NCBI GenBank assembly: GCA_013329105.1
Contig: DUKW01000167.1
Location: 1 to 15,381, forward strand
DNA: 15,381 bases
Source: Candidatus Methanomethylophilaceae archaeon
GTDB lineage: Archaea > Thermoplasmatota > Thermoplasmata > Methanomassiliicoccales > Methanomethylophilaceae
Direction of reading: 5' to 3'
Below the pieces are notes generated by a model, which saw nothing but the letters and a program-made list of their open reading frames with translations, did not search any database and was not told the origin of the DNA. The position numbers and the translations under genes were made by a program. Below are positions 1-7,551 of this stretch, piece after piece (within the stretch, counting starts at the first letter, position 1; each line of letters starts with the position of its first letter).

Positions 1-1436
1 TGCTCGTTATATGTATCGGTGATCTCTAACCCATGGGCGCTAAGAAACTCCTTCTCTCTTATCTCCATTGTCTCGGCCGTTGAGGCGTCAATTATCTGAG
101 GGAAAAGCGATTGCGCCAGAGGATACAGCTCATTCAGTTCGGGGGGTACAAGGCCAAACGGCGTCCTCACCAATGGGAGAACTCCTTGAGAAAGAAGCGA
201 TGTAAACGTATCACCCATATGACGACCATGCGGTTTTCCCACCTCATCCAAAACAACACAGCGATGGAAAAGAGGTACATAGCACTCCATACTGCGTTTG
301 TGGTAACGGTAAAACGATGGTCTAGACAAGGTCTCCGTTCCAGTATAGAACATAGCCCCGTCACGGCTAAGTGGCTCATGCCTTTCCAAGAATTCAGCAT
401 GCTCATCCAACCTCCTTATACCATCAAGGAGGGCTGGGTGAGCACGGCAACGGGTCTCAGCCAGCTCCCAGAGCGTCCCCTCGGATATTGCTCTATGAAT
501 TCTTTTTATTTCCCTCCGAAGCTCATAGAGGTTATGGCGTGCTATTATAATCTCGCGCTCGTTTTTCTTCATAGTACGAAGGCTCTCAATGTCATGCCCT
601 TGGCAAGCTGGGCAGTCACATTCCAACCCATGCATGTCTTGTAGGCGGGCGGTACCATCTACGAACATCATACGGTCGTCACGAGCGAATTTTGCATATG
701 AGGCAGAATCGAACATGTCACATCCCAACAGGGTCGCTAGGGCGAGGATCATGGGATGTCCTGCACCGAAGAGATGTACAGGACGTTCAGGTGTCAGTCC
801 TTTTTTGGACGCTATTATTATGTCTACCAGTTCAAGGTAACGGTATTGTTCCATCAATGGAACGACGCCTCCAATGGGATGTACGTCTAGATCCATGAAC
901 GCCATAGCACGGGCGCACTCCTCGCGTAACTGGGGGTAGACAGAGCCTTGTACCACCCCAGCAAGCATCATATTTCCCTTAATAGAAGTGGCTTCTTCTG
1001 TTCTCTTCAGTGTCAATCTTATTGAGTCCCAAGTCTGTTCCTCTGTCCAGTATGGTTCAGTGAAGACGTCAAGCACTGTGCCTATATCACTGCCTATCGA
1101 TCGTTGAAATGACACGATCTCTTCGTTGCTAACATCCACCTCTCCATACATATGAGATTGGAAAGTGCCAGAATCAGTCATGATGACACCGGGGAAGTCC
1201 AGCATGCTGTGCAAGCCCTCCCTCAAAGCACGTTCATGCAGTGCAGGGTCGTTCCTGATGATATATGAATTGGTAATGAGACCCCTGAACCCAAACTCAT
1301 GATAAAGTTCGGTGGGTTTGACGGTGACCATCTTGGGATTGATCACAGGTAAAAGGGCTGGCGTCTCCAGTTTACCATGGGGGGTGTGCAACACGCCCTT
1401 TCTTGCCAAACCATCACGTTTAATTATCTCGAACAT
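1..1436 (-). CDS. tgtA: Archaeosine tRNA-guanine transglycosylase, 3' end cut by window edge
   Basis: The enzyme swaps guanine-15 in the D-loop of tRNA for preQ0, the first step of archaeosine formation. The frame is open from the ATG at 1436 to base 1, giving 478 codons, so the C-terminal end (and any PUA domain) is outside the window. The N-terminus (MFEIIKRDGLARKG, then TPALLPVINP) fits the start of archaeal family members. Catalytic-type aspartates are seen in MTDSGTFQ (D88) and FDSASY (D243), with HLFGAGHP between them at about 221-228. The zinc site is intact: C273, C275, C278 and H301, matching the family pattern CxCxxC-x22-H exactly. A TATA-like box lies about 25 bases before the ATG, so the mRNA may be leaderless. 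It lies 74 bases downstream of the DUF2703-like gene on the same strand and could also be co-transcribed with it. Confidence 0.95.
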   Translation of the reverse strand, partial: MFEIIKRDGLARKGVLHTPHGKLETPALLPVINPKMVTVKPTELYHEFGFRGLITNSYIIRNDPALHERALREGLHSMLDFPGVIMTDSGTFQSHMYGEVDVSNEEIVSFQRSIGSDIGTVLDVFTEPYWTEEQTWDSIRLTLKRTEEATSIKGNMMLAGVVQGSVYPQLREECARAMAFMDLDVHPIGGVVPLMEQYRYLELVDIIIASKKGLTPERPVHLFGAGHPMILALATLLGCDMFDSASYAKFARDDRMMFVDGTARLQDMHGLECDCPACQGHDIESLRTMKKNEREIIIARHNLYELRREIKRIHRAISEGTLWELAETRCRAHPALLDGIRRLDEHAEFLERHEPLSRDGAMFYTGTETLSRPSFYRYHKRSMECYVPLFHRCVVLDEVGKPHGRHMGDTFTSLLSQGVLPLVRTPFGLVPPELNELYPLAQSLFPQIIDASTAETMEIREKEFLSAHGLEITDTYNE

Positions 1437-1457
1437 CCACCCTTTATCGTCTCTTCC

Positions 1458-1465
1458 TAATTAAT
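1458..1465 (-). promoter_or_regulatory. Putative TATA box of tgtA
   Basis: On the minus strand this reads ATTAATTA. Its centre is about 25 bases before the tgtA ATG, which is the archaeal TATA-to-start-site distance. This suggests transcription starts at or next to the start codon. The GGGTGG directly touching the ATG is too close to act as a normal Shine-Dalgarno site, which also fits a leaderless message. The call rests on position and base composition only. Confidence 0.45.
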
Positions 1466-1510
1466 CCTGATAGGTGAAAAGGCGAACGGAGGAGCTCTAG
1501 TCCAGGCTTT

Positions 1511-1915
1511 TTATTCTTTGTGAGAGTCTGCCAATGCCTTTGATATGGCATTCTTGAGGATGATGTCTGGAATATCCTCTATTATAGCATGGTTCCAGTC
1601 TAGATCTTCTCTTTCCCCGGTGCCACATGAACCTGTACCACAGACTCCTCCACATGTGCTGCAGTCCTTGGTAGCAGGTATAATCAATTTCAGGCCGTCA
1701 AGTATCTCGGCGACGGTACGCCCGTTTATGATAACGTCGTTTTTCTCTTCTGAATCTTCAGATATTTCCGTCTCACGGAGATGGATACTGATCCCTGCAA
1801 GCTTGACCTCTCTGACCAGACTGTTAAGGTATTCGCTGAAGTCATAGACATCTCGGCGGCTCTGAGCATACGGTCTATCTAGTTTGTATTTTCTGCGGTA
1901 CTCTATATCTAACAT
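1511..1915 (-). CDS. DUF2703-like small cysteine-containing protein
   Basis: This is a 134-residue soluble protein with no signal peptide or membrane segment. The middle (GISIHLRETEISE, then NDVIINGRTVAEIL at about 60-72), the cysteine cluster C85-x2-C88-x3-C92-x4-C97 and the tail EDIPDIILKNAISKAL resemble DUF2703 proteins, which I recall as thioredoxin-like proteins of unknown function, common in anaerobes. The cysteine cluster could bind a metal or an Fe-S centre, or be redox active; this is inference. Members I remember also carry a CxxC-like pair near the N-terminus. Here that region (about 12-35) has no cysteine. The ATG at 1915 has no clear Shine-Dalgarno site. The gene is divergent from pth2 and upstream of tgtA. 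Its function is unknown. Confidence 0.75.
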   Translation of the reverse strand: MLDIEYRRKYKLDRPYAQSRRDVYDFSEYLNSLVREVKLAGISIHLRETEISEDSEEKNDVIINGRTVAEILDGLKLIIPATKDCSTCGGVCGTGSCGTGEREDLDWNHAIIEDIPDIILKNAISKALADSHKE

Positions 1916-1938
1916 ATACTTTACATTCTTCAGGACAG

Positions 1939-1978
1939 TAAAAAAGTCTTCTCACCTACGATAATTTATTATTATCTT
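1939..1978. promoter_or_regulatory. Divergent promoter region between the DUF2703-like gene and pth2
   Basis: The 81-base gap between the two divergent starts contains an AT-rich core. For pth2 (plus strand) the stretch TTATTATTATC at about 1967-1977 is centred roughly 25 bases before the ATG at 1997. No Shine-Dalgarno site precedes that ATG, so a leaderless mRNA is likely. For the minus-strand gene there are two candidate TATA elements: AATAATAAATTATC at about 1962-1975, which would leave a leader of about 25 bases, or CTTTTTTA at about 1939-1946, which would give a leaderless message. I cannot choose between them. Confidence 0.4.
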
Positions 1979-1996
1979 TTCCATTTAAGCTGTTGG

Positions 1997-2359
1997 ATGA
2001 GCCCTTACAGTTATAAGATGGTCATTGCTGTCCGTGATGACCTAAAGATGTCAAAAGGCAAGACCGCTGTGCAGGTAGCACATGCAGCTGTTAATTGTTC
2101 TTTGATCAGCAGTAAGTCCGATAAAAAGCTTTTCAAGGCATGGTATGATGAGGGGCAGAAGAAAGTAGCGCTGAGAGTAAATGACCTGGAGGAATTATTC
2201 GTTCTCAAGTATAAGGCTGAGTCTGAAAGATTAGTGAGTTCCGTGATTACCGATGCTGGGCAAACCGAATTGGCTCCTGGTACAGTGACGTGTATCGGGA
2301 TAGGGCCTGCAAAAGAGGAGATCATAGATCGTCTCACTGGAGATCTGAAACTGTTGTGA
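1997..2359 (+). CDS. pth2: Peptidyl-tRNA hydrolase, archaeal/eukaryotic Pth2 type
   Basis: The enzyme releases tRNA from peptidyl-tRNAs that drop off the ribosome. The protein has 120 residues, the usual size of archaeal Pth2. The family core is visible: MVIAVRDDLKMSKGKTAVQV (8-27) followed by AHAA, with the conserved K20 and H29 region. Further on come KKVALRVNDLEEL, then VITDAGQTELAPGTVTC (about 83-99) and the closing GIGPAKEEIIDRLTGDLKLL. I used the ATG at 1997, seven residues before a second possible ATG, because a TATA-like stretch sits about 25 bases before it. The gene ends with TGA. It is 78 bases before the first promoter-like element of the ribosomal cluster and is probably its own transcription unit. 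A short T-run at 2365-2369 could contribute to termination. Confidence 0.95.
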   Translation: MSPYSYKMVIAVRDDLKMSKGKTAVQVAHAAVNCSLISSKSDKKLFKAWYDEGQKKVALRVNDLEELFVLKYKAESERLVSSVITDAGQTELAPGTVTCIGIGPAKEEIIDRLTGDLKLL

Positions 2360-2413
2360 CTCTATTTTTAGGGAATAAATACGTTTCAGTCATGCTTTTG
2401 ACCGGGAAAAGAT

Positions 2414-2420
2414 TTTAATA
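2414..2420 (+). promoter_or_regulatory. Putative distal TATA box upstream of rps12
   Basis: The element TTTAATA is preceded by the purine-rich AAAAGA, as in archaeal BRE-TATA promoters. The predicted start site is about 2438-2445. That is close to an ATG at 2438 that opens a 24-codon ORF ending at the rps12 Shine-Dalgarno site. It may give a longer leader transcript of the str cluster. Confidence 0.4.
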
Positions 2421-2473
2421 CTATCTCCAATTAGACCATGTCCGGATTGGTTGTGCTCATGGCGCCATCAATC

Positions 2474-2482
2474 TTTAATATA
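2474..2482 (+). promoter_or_regulatory. Putative proximal TATA box of rps12
   Basis: The element TTTAATATA predicts a transcription start near 2503-2508. That would leave a leader of about 15 bases which still holds the Shine-Dalgarno site at 2511-2517. I consider it the more likely main promoter of the str cluster. Confidence 0.5.
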
Positions 2483-2510
2483 ACAATACGAATCGCAGAG
2501 CGCTTTAGAT

Positions 2511-2517
2511 GAGGTGA
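2511..2517 (+). promoter_or_regulatory. Shine-Dalgarno site that fixes the rps12 GTG start
   Basis: GAGGTGA is a strong match to the archaeal anti-Shine-Dalgarno sequence and ends four bases before the GTG at 2522. It supports the GTG as the real start. The next in-frame ATG (codon 29) would remove conserved N-terminal residues of uS12. Confidence 0.75.
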
Positions 2518-2521
2518 AATA

Positions 2522-2950
2522 GTGGGAAGAGGTCTATACACCGCAAGGAAACTGGCAAATGACCGTCAGAAGTTCCGATGGGCGGACAGAACGTATAAGA
2601 AGAGGATGTTGAAGACCAAGCAGAAGGCCGATCCTTTGGAGGGGTCAGCTCAGGCTCGTGGCATCGTCTTGGAAAAGGTAGGCATAGAGGCGAAACAGCC
2701 CAACTCAGCCATTCGTAAATGTGTTAAGGTCCAATTAATAAAGAACGGCCGACAGATAACCGCTTTCGCGGTGGGCGATGGAGCCATTAACTTCATAGAC
2801 GAGCATGATGAAGTCCTTGTGGAAGGTATCGGTGGCAGGATGGGTCGTTCCTATGGTGACATTCCTGGTGTGCGTTATAAGGTAATAAAAGTGAACAATG
2901 TATCCCTTAACGAAATGGTGCGCGGTCGCAAAGAGAAACCGGTACGGTGA
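2522..2950 (+). CDS. rps12: Small-subunit ribosomal protein uS12 (S12)
   Basis: uS12 sits at the decoding centre of the 30S subunit. The 142-residue protein has the archaeal/eukaryotic form: the [10 protein letters not shown] start, the basic segment [20 protein letters not shown] (26-45), the decoding loop [15 protein letters not shown] (58-72), and the second loop around [12 protein letters not shown]. The start codon is GTG, supported by a strong Shine-Dalgarno site. It is the first gene of the cluster with rps7, EF-2, EF-1A and rps10. In many archaea nusA and rpl30e genes precede it. Here pth2 does, and rps12 has its own promoter signals. It ends with TGA five bases before the rps7 ATG, so the two are probably translated together. 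Confidence 0.98.
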   Translation: MGRGLYTARKLANDRQKFRWADRTYKKRMLKTKQKADPLEGSAQARGIVLEKVGIEAKQPNSAIRKCVKVQLIKNGRQITAFAVGDGAINFIDEHDEVLVEGIGGRMGRSYGDIPGVRYKVIKVNNVSLNEMVRGRKEKPVR

Positions 2951-2955
2951 TATTG

Positions 2956-3537
2956 ATGGCTGAAAGTATTTACGGCGACGTGTTGTTATTTGGAAAATAT
3001 GACCTCTCAGAAGTCACTGTCGAAGACGGTGGCCTAGCAAAATATATAGACATCACTCCCACCAACATCCCACATTCTGGTGGTAAGCATGCCAACCGAT
3101 GGTTTGGTAAGGCCAGGGTAAACATTGTTGAAAGACTCATCAACAACATCATGCGTACTGAGGATTTTACGGGTAAGAAGACCAAGGCTTACAAAGCCGT
3201 TTCCGAAGCGTTTGATATAATTGCAAAGAGATCAAACAAGAACCCAGTACAGGTCCTAGTCGAAGCACTGGAAAACGCCGCCCCTCGTGAAGAGATTACC
3301 AGGTTGCAGTTTGGTGGAATCTCAGTTCCCAAAGCGGTAGATATATCTCCCTCTAGGAGGCTGGACATAGCGCTACGCAATATTAGTAAAGGCGCTATAA
3401 AGGCGTCATTCAAGAACAAGAAGTCCGTTTCGGAGTGCATAGCTGATGAGATCCTTCTTGCCAGTAAAAATGATATGAACAGTTTCAGTGTCTCAAAGAA
3501 AGAAGAGATAGAGCGTGTTGCCCAGTCAGCAAGGTAA
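2956..3537 (+). CDS. rps7: Small-subunit ribosomal protein uS7 (S7)
   Basis: uS7 starts assembly of the head of the 30S subunit and lines the E site. With the ATG at 2956 the protein has 193 residues, normal for archaea. Visible family features are GKHANRWFGKARVNIVERLI (about 46-65), the NPVQVLVEALENAAPREE segment, and the C-terminal EIERVAQSAR. A GTG at 2947 in the same frame is possible but would overlap the rps12 stop. The sequence GGTGAT at 2946-2951 is correctly spaced as a Shine-Dalgarno site for the ATG at 2956, so I prefer the later start. It is 31 bases before EF-2. Confidence 0.97.
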   Translation: MAESIYGDVLLFGKYDLSEVTVEDGGLAKYIDITPTNIPHSGGKHANRWFGKARVNIVERLINNIMRTEDFTGKKTKAYKAVSEAFDIIAKRSNKNPVQVLVEALENAAPREEITRLQFGGISVPKAVDISPSRRLDIALRNISKGAIKASFKNKKSVSECIADEILLASKNDMNSFSVSKKEEIERVAQSAR

Positions 3538-3568
3538 ACGGCATTTTGTATATCAGTGAGTGATTTTC

Positions 3569-5764
3569 ATGGGCAGAAAAGAGGATAATATAAAGAAAGC
3601 CACCAAACTGATGAACAAACCTGAGTTCATCAGGAATATCGGAACTGCGGCTCATATAGACCATGGTAAGACCACCCTAAGCGATAACCTGATAGCTGGG
3701 GCGGGAATGATGTCTGAAGAGCTTGCAGGCAAGCAGAGGTTCATGGACTACGATGAACAGGAACAGGCTAGAGGTATCACGATAAATGCCGCTAATGCTT
3801 CGATGGTTCACAAATACGGTGACAAAGAGTATCTCATCAATCTTATCGACACACCGGGCCATGTGGATTTCGGGGGCGATGTGACCCGAGCCATGAGGGC
3901 TTTAGATGGTGTGCTCATTCTTGTCTGTGCGGTTGAGGGAGTCATGCCGCAGACTGAGACGGTCATCAGGCAAGCCTTGAAAGAAAGAGTCAAACCCATG
4001 TTGTTTATAAATAAGGTGGACAGACTCATAAACGAACTCCAAGTCACTCCAGATGAGATGATGGAGAAGTTCACGAAGATCATAACCGAGTTCAATAAAA
4101 GAGTGGCATCACAGCTGCCGGCACCGCTGAACAAGGAGTGGCAGGTTAGGGTGGAGGATGGTACTGTTGCCTTTGGATCCGCTTACCATAACTGGGCCAT
4201 CTCTGTCCCCTATATGAAGAAGAGTGGTATCACCTTTAAAGACGTGTTCGATTATTGCGCTAACAACAATCAGAAGGAACTCGCCAAGAAGTCTCCATTG
4301 CATGAAGTGGTTCTGGATATGAGTATTAAACATATCAAGAACCCTATAGAGTCACAGCGTATTAGGATACCTGTGATATGGAAAGGTGACGTAGACTCAA
4401 AAATTGGTAAGGATATGTACAACTGTGACCCAGACGGTGATGTATCACTAATGGTCACTAAGATCATTGTAGACCCTCATGCTGGCGAGGTCGCCATAGG
4501 CAGACTTTTTTCTGGTACGGTTAAGAAAGGTCAGACTCTTTGGATATCCGGGATGCCTAATCCGCAAAGGGTTCAAACAGTCGCCCTTTCAGTAGGTGCC
4601 GATCGAGTCCCTGTCGAGAGCTGTTGTGCAGGCAACATCGTGGCCCTTACAGGATTGAAGGACGCAGTTGCGGGTTCCACGGTCTCCACAATAAAAGATA
4701 TGGAGCCATTTGAGAAAATCACACATTACTCTGAGCCGGTTGTCACAAAGGCCATAGAAGCCAAACATATGAAGGATCTGCCTAAACTGGTGGAAGTCCT
4801 GCGTTCTGTGGCCAAGGCTGACCCATCGCTCAGGGTCGAGATAAATAACGAGACAGGTGAGCACCTGCTCTCCGGTATGGGTGAACTTCATCTGGAAATC
4901 ACCGAGTATCGGATAGTTAACGAGTATGGCGTGGAGATTGTCTCGTCCCCTCCAATCGTCGTTTATCGTGAATCGGTGTCCAAGCGTGCAGGTCCGTTTG
5001 AGGGCAAGTCACCTAATAAGCATAATAAGTTCTATTTTGTGGTCGAGCCTCTGGAGAAGGAAGTGGTCGAGGCGCTCAAAGCTGGAGATCTGACTGAAGG
5101 GAAACTTAAGGATCCCAAGGCAGTCGCCCGTCAGCTGGCTGAGTTGGGTATGGACAGGGAGGAGGCTAAGGGCATAGTGATGTTCAAGGGAACCAATGCC
5201 CTTTTCGACAACACCAAGGGAATTCAGTATCTTCATGAGACAATGGAACTTATCAAACAGGCCTTTGAGGAGGCTATGAGTATAGGTCCTTTAGCCAATG
5301 AAGTGGTGAGCGGTGTCAAGGTAAAACTCGTTGATGCCAAGTTGCATGAAGATGCTATTCACCGCGGGCCTGCTCAGGTTATACCTGCTGTTAGATCGGG
5401 TATCTACGGAGCCATGTGTCAGGCTGGCAGGATTCTGATCGAACCGGTGCAAAAGGTATTCATCAACGTCCCTCAGGATTATATGGGGGATGCGGTTAGA
5501 GAGGTACAATCCCGCCGTGGTATCATAGAAGATATGGGTCAGGAAGGTGCGAATGCATTAATAGTAGCTATTACTCCAGTGGCTGAGATGTTCGGATTTG
5601 CGAGTGCCATACGCGGGGCAACGCAAGGCCGTGCCCTATGGTCCACGGAAAACGCCGGCTTCGTGCCTGTGCCACAGGACTTGCAAACGCAAGTGGTTAG
5701 GGATATCCGTCAGAGGAAGGGATTGAACCCTGAGCCATATGATGCAGGCTATTATTCTGCGTAA
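3569..5764 (+). CDS. fusA: Translation elongation factor EF-2
   Basis: This GTPase drives translocation of tRNA and mRNA on the ribosome. With the ATG at 3569 it has 731 residues, typical for archaeal EF-2, and begins [10 protein letters not shown] like its homologues. An in-frame GTG at 3560 would add three residues, but AGTGAT at 3559-3564 works as a Shine-Dalgarno site for the ATG. GTPase motifs are G1 AHIDHGKT (28-35), switch region RGITI (about 68-72), G3 DTPGH (94-98) and G4 NKVD (148-151). The C-terminal domain IV carries the loop [13 protein letters not shown], whose H598 corresponds to the histidine changed to diphthamide in archaea and eukaryotes. No intein or frameshift interrupts the frame. 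It probably belongs to the rps12-rps7 transcript. Confidence 0.98.
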   Translation: MGRKEDNIKKATKLMNKPEFIRNIGTAAHIDHGKTTLSDNLIAGAGMMSEELAGKQRFMDYDEQEQARGITINAANASMVHKYGDKEYLINLIDTPGHVDFGGDVTRAMRALDGVLILVCAVEGVMPQTETVIRQALKERVKPMLFINKVDRLINELQVTPDEMMEKFTKIITEFNKRVASQLPAPLNKEWQVRVEDGTVAFGSAYHNWAISVPYMKKSGITFKDVFDYCANNNQKELAKKSPLHEVVLDMSIKHIKNPIESQRIRIPVIWKGDVDSKIGKDMYNCDPDGDVSLMVTKIIVDPHAGEVAIGRLFSGTVKKGQTLWISGMPNPQRVQTVALSVGADRVPVESCCAGNIVALTGLKDAVAGSTVSTIKDMEPFEKITHYSEPVVTKAIEAKHMKDLPKLVEVLRSVAKADPSLRVEINNETGEHLLSGMGELHLEITEYRIVNEYGVEIVSSPPIVVYRESVSKRAGPFEGKSPNKHNKFYFVVEPLEKEVVEALKAGDLTEGKLKDPKAVARQLAELGMDREEAKGIVMFKGTNALFDNTKGIQYLHETMELIKQAFEEAMSIGPLANEVVSGVKVKLVDAKLHEDAIHRGPAQVIPAVRSGIYGAMCQAGRILIEPVQKVFINVPQDYMGDAVREVQSRRGIIEDMGQEGANALIVAITPVAEMFGFASAIRGATQGRALWSTENAGFVPVPQDLQTQVVRDIRQRKGLNPEPYDAGYYSA

Positions 5765-5770
5765 GGTAAA

Positions 5771-5778
5771 CTTAAATA
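5771..5778 (+). promoter_or_regulatory. Putative internal TATA box of the EF-1A gene
   Basis: CTTAAATA, preceded by GGTAAA, lies just after the EF-2 stop in a 78-base gap. The predicted start site near 5800 would give a leader of about 40 bases that includes the Shine-Dalgarno site GGAGG at 5831-5835. An extra promoter here would allow EF-1A to be made in excess over EF-2 and ribosomal proteins, as the cell needs. This is inferred from sequence only. Confidence 0.5.
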
Positions 5779-5830
5779 CAAAAGACAGTATGGTGAGAAA
5801 GAATCCAAACGCTCACAATGAGGGAAATAA

Positions 5831-5835
5831 GGAGG
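5831..5835 (+). promoter_or_regulatory. Shine-Dalgarno site of EF-1A
   Basis: GGAGG ends seven bases before the ATG at 5843. A nearer ATG at 5838 is out of frame and ends after a few codons inside the gene. The site therefore supports the ATG at 5843, which also matches the usual EF-1A N-terminus. Confidence 0.7.
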
Positions 5836-5842
5836 AAATGAA

Positions 5843-7108
5843 ATGGCAGAGAAGCCCCACATGAATATGGTAGTTATCGGTCACGTAGACCATGGTAAGT
5901 CCACCCTCGTGGGTAGGTTACTCCTCGAGACCGGAGCTATCGAGCCTCACATTATCGAGAAGTATAAGAAACAGGCCGCAGAGAAAGGAAAAGGTTCCTT
6001 CTACTTCGCATGGGTAATGGATGGCCTTAAGGAAGAGAGAGAGCGCGGTGTCACCATCGATGTTGCTCATAAGAAGTTCTATACCGACAAATATTACTTC
6101 ACCGTCATCGATGCCCCGGGCCACCGTGATTTCGTTAAGAACATGATCACCGGTACCAGTCAGGCTGACTGTGCTATTTTAGTCGTCTCGGCGATAGAGG
6201 GGCCCCAGGCGCAGACGAAAGAACACATATTCCTAGCCACGACCTTGGGTGTAAAGCAGGTCATTGTAGTTGTTAACAAAATGGATGCTGTTAACTATTC
6301 TGAGGAGAAGTTCAATGAGGTCAAAGCGGCGACTTCAAGGTTGCTGTCTATGATCGGTACCAAACCCGATACCGTGCCGTTCATTCCCGTGTCAGCCCTT
6401 AATGGCGATAACGTGAAGGCGCTCTCCGACAAAACACCCTGGTACAAAGGCAAGACGCTCATTCAGGCAATGGATGACTTTAAGGAACCCGACAAGCCCA
6501 TTGATAAGCCTTTGAGACTACCTATCCAGGATGTCTATACAATCACTGGCATTGGCACTGTTCCTGTTGGCCGAGTGGAGACCGGGGTGCTTAAACCCAA
6601 CATGAAAGTGATCTTCCAGCCTTCCAACAAGATTGGGGAGGTCAAGAGCATCGAGATGCATCATGAATCCATCCCTCAAGCAGAGCCGGGAGATAACGTC
6701 GGATTCAACGTAAGGGGTATTTCCAAGAACGATATACGTCGCGGAGATGTTGCGGGGCCGGTAGACAATCCCCCAACCGTCGCCAAGACCTTCACCGCTC
6801 AGATCGCTGTGCTAAACCACCCCTCTGTGATCACCGTAGGCTACACTCCTGTCTTCCATTGCCACACTGCGCAAGTGGCCTGCCGGTTTGTGGAGCTCAT
6901 TAAGACCATTGATCCTAAGACCGGTCAGGCTAAGGAGAACAATCCTCAGTTCCTTAAGACGGGAGATATTGCATTGGTAAAGGTTGAGCCCACGCGTCCG
7001 ATGGTGATCGAGAACGCTAAGGAGTTCCCGCAGCTCGGTAGATTTGCCATCAGAGATATGGGACAGACCGTCGCCGCCGGTATGTGCGTCGATATTGAAA
7101 AGAGGTAA
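5843..7108 (+). CDS. tuf: Translation elongation factor EF-1A (EF-Tu homologue)
   Basis: This GTPase delivers aminoacyl-tRNA to the ribosomal A site. The 421-residue protein has all motifs of the archaeal/eukaryotic family: G1 GHVDHGKS (13-20), the switch I segment [19 protein letters not shown] (55-73), G3 DAPGH (90-94) and G4 NKMD (145-148). Domains II and III follow, including [18 protein letters not shown] and the tRNA-binding region around [17 protein letters not shown]. The C-terminus ends with [20 protein letters not shown], the usual EF-1A close. It has a strong Shine-Dalgarno site and a possible promoter of its own within the str cluster, and it is followed after 34 bases by rps10. 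Confidence 0.98.
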   Translation: MAEKPHMNMVVIGHVDHGKSTLVGRLLLETGAIEPHIIEKYKKQAAEKGKGSFYFAWVMDGLKEERERGVTIDVAHKKFYTDKYYFTVIDAPGHRDFVKNMITGTSQADCAILVVSAIEGPQAQTKEHIFLATTLGVKQVIVVVNKMDAVNYSEEKFNEVKAATSRLLSMIGTKPDTVPFIPVSALNGDNVKALSDKTPWYKGKTLIQAMDDFKEPDKPIDKPLRLPIQDVYTITGIGTVPVGRVETGVLKPNMKVIFQPSNKIGEVKSIEMHHESIPQAEPGDNVGFNVRGISKNDIRRGDVAGPVDNPPTVAKTFTAQIAVLNHPSVITVGYTPVFHCHTAQVACRFVELIKTIDPKTGQAKENNPQFLKTGDIALVKVEPTRPMVIENAKEFPQLGRFAIRDMGQTVAAGMCVDIEKR

Positions 7109-7110
7109 TA

Positions 7111-7137
7111 ACCTCCCCTCCCTTTTTTTAATGGGGT
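7111..7137 (+). promoter_or_regulatory. Pyrimidine/T-tract and possible hairpin before rps10
   Basis: The 34-base gap between EF-1A and rps10 holds a C/T-rich run followed by seven Ts (7123-7129) and then GGGGT (7133-7137), the likely rps10 Shine-Dalgarno site. CCCC at 7115-7118 can pair with GGGG at 7133-7136 to form a short hairpin. T-runs favour termination by archaeal RNA polymerase, so this may be a partial terminator that lowers rps10 expression. The hairpin is only four pairs and may be weak. Confidence 0.35.
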
Positions 7138-7142
7138 AAAAC

Positions 7143-7457
7143 ATGTCACAACGAGCAAGGATCTCTCTAAGTGGAACAGACCCAGAGAAGGTGGACAGTG
7201 TGTGTGCTCAGATCCGTGGAATCTCTCAGAGGACAGGGGTCGCTATCCGGGGGCCGATTCCGCTTCCCACCAAGAAGTTAAGGGTTCCGTGCCGTAAAAG
7301 CCCGGACGGGGAAGGCACGGAGACATGGGATAGATGGGAAATGCGGATCCATAAGAGGCTGATAGACCTCGATGCTGATGAGCGTGCTCTACGCCAGCTC
7401 ATGAGGATACAGGTTCCCGATGGCGTAAACATCGAGATAGTCCTCCGCAGCACGTAA
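7143..7457 (+). CDS. rps10: Small-subunit ribosomal protein uS10 (S10)
   Basis: uS10 is part of the 30S subunit head. The protein has 104 residues, the normal archaeal length. Recognisable features are the start [20 protein letters not shown], the loop [20 protein letters not shown] (about 36-55) that reaches into the subunit, [19 protein letters not shown], and the end [14 protein letters not shown]. The gene follows EF-1A by 34 bases, the common archaeal order. It is probably the last gene of the str transcript, since T-rich sequence and promoter-like elements for ilvD come next. It ends with TAA. Confidence 0.97.
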   Translation: MSQRARISLSGTDPEKVDSVCAQIRGISQRTGVAIRGPIPLPTKKLRVPCRKSPDGEGTETWDRWEMRIHKRLIDLDADERALRQLMRIQVPDGVNIEIVLRST

Positions 7458-7486
7458 GTCAAAAATCCTTCAGGGTCTGACCCACC

Positions 7487-7520
7487 TTTAAAACCCACTT
7501 TTTCAACATTAACTTATTAT
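7487..7520 (+). promoter_or_regulatory. Promoter region of ilvD
   Basis: Two TATA-like elements lie in the 94-base gap: TTTAAAA at 7487-7493 and CTTATTAT at 7513-7520. The first predicts a start near 7516 and leaves a leader that includes AGGTG at 7538-7542, a Shine-Dalgarno site for the ATG at 7552. The second predicts a start near 7540-7543, which could give a leaderless GTG start at 7540 instead. I see no clear operator or attenuator. Confidence 0.4.
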
Positions 7521-7551
7521 CTTTCCTATCATTATCCAGGTGTTGGTATTG

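Noticed and set aside
111..644. Open frame of 177 codons on the plus strand
   Set aside because: It is antisense to the intact tgtA frame, and its product is compositionally odd with no family features.
1437..1510. Possible small RNA or tRNA between the DUF2703-like gene and tgtA
   Set aside because: The gap is 74 bases, near tRNA size, but I could not fold a cloverleaf or find the TTC loop and acceptor pairing. A promoter for tgtA explains the 1458-1465 part.
3569..5764. Intein or frameshift in EF-2
   Set aside because: The length and the order of GTPase and domain IV motifs are normal, with no inserted block.
5790..5864. 24-codon ORF before and overlapping the start of the EF-1A gene
   Set aside because: Its ATG lies upstream of the start site predicted from the TATA-like element, it has no ribosome site, and it runs out of frame into EF-1A.
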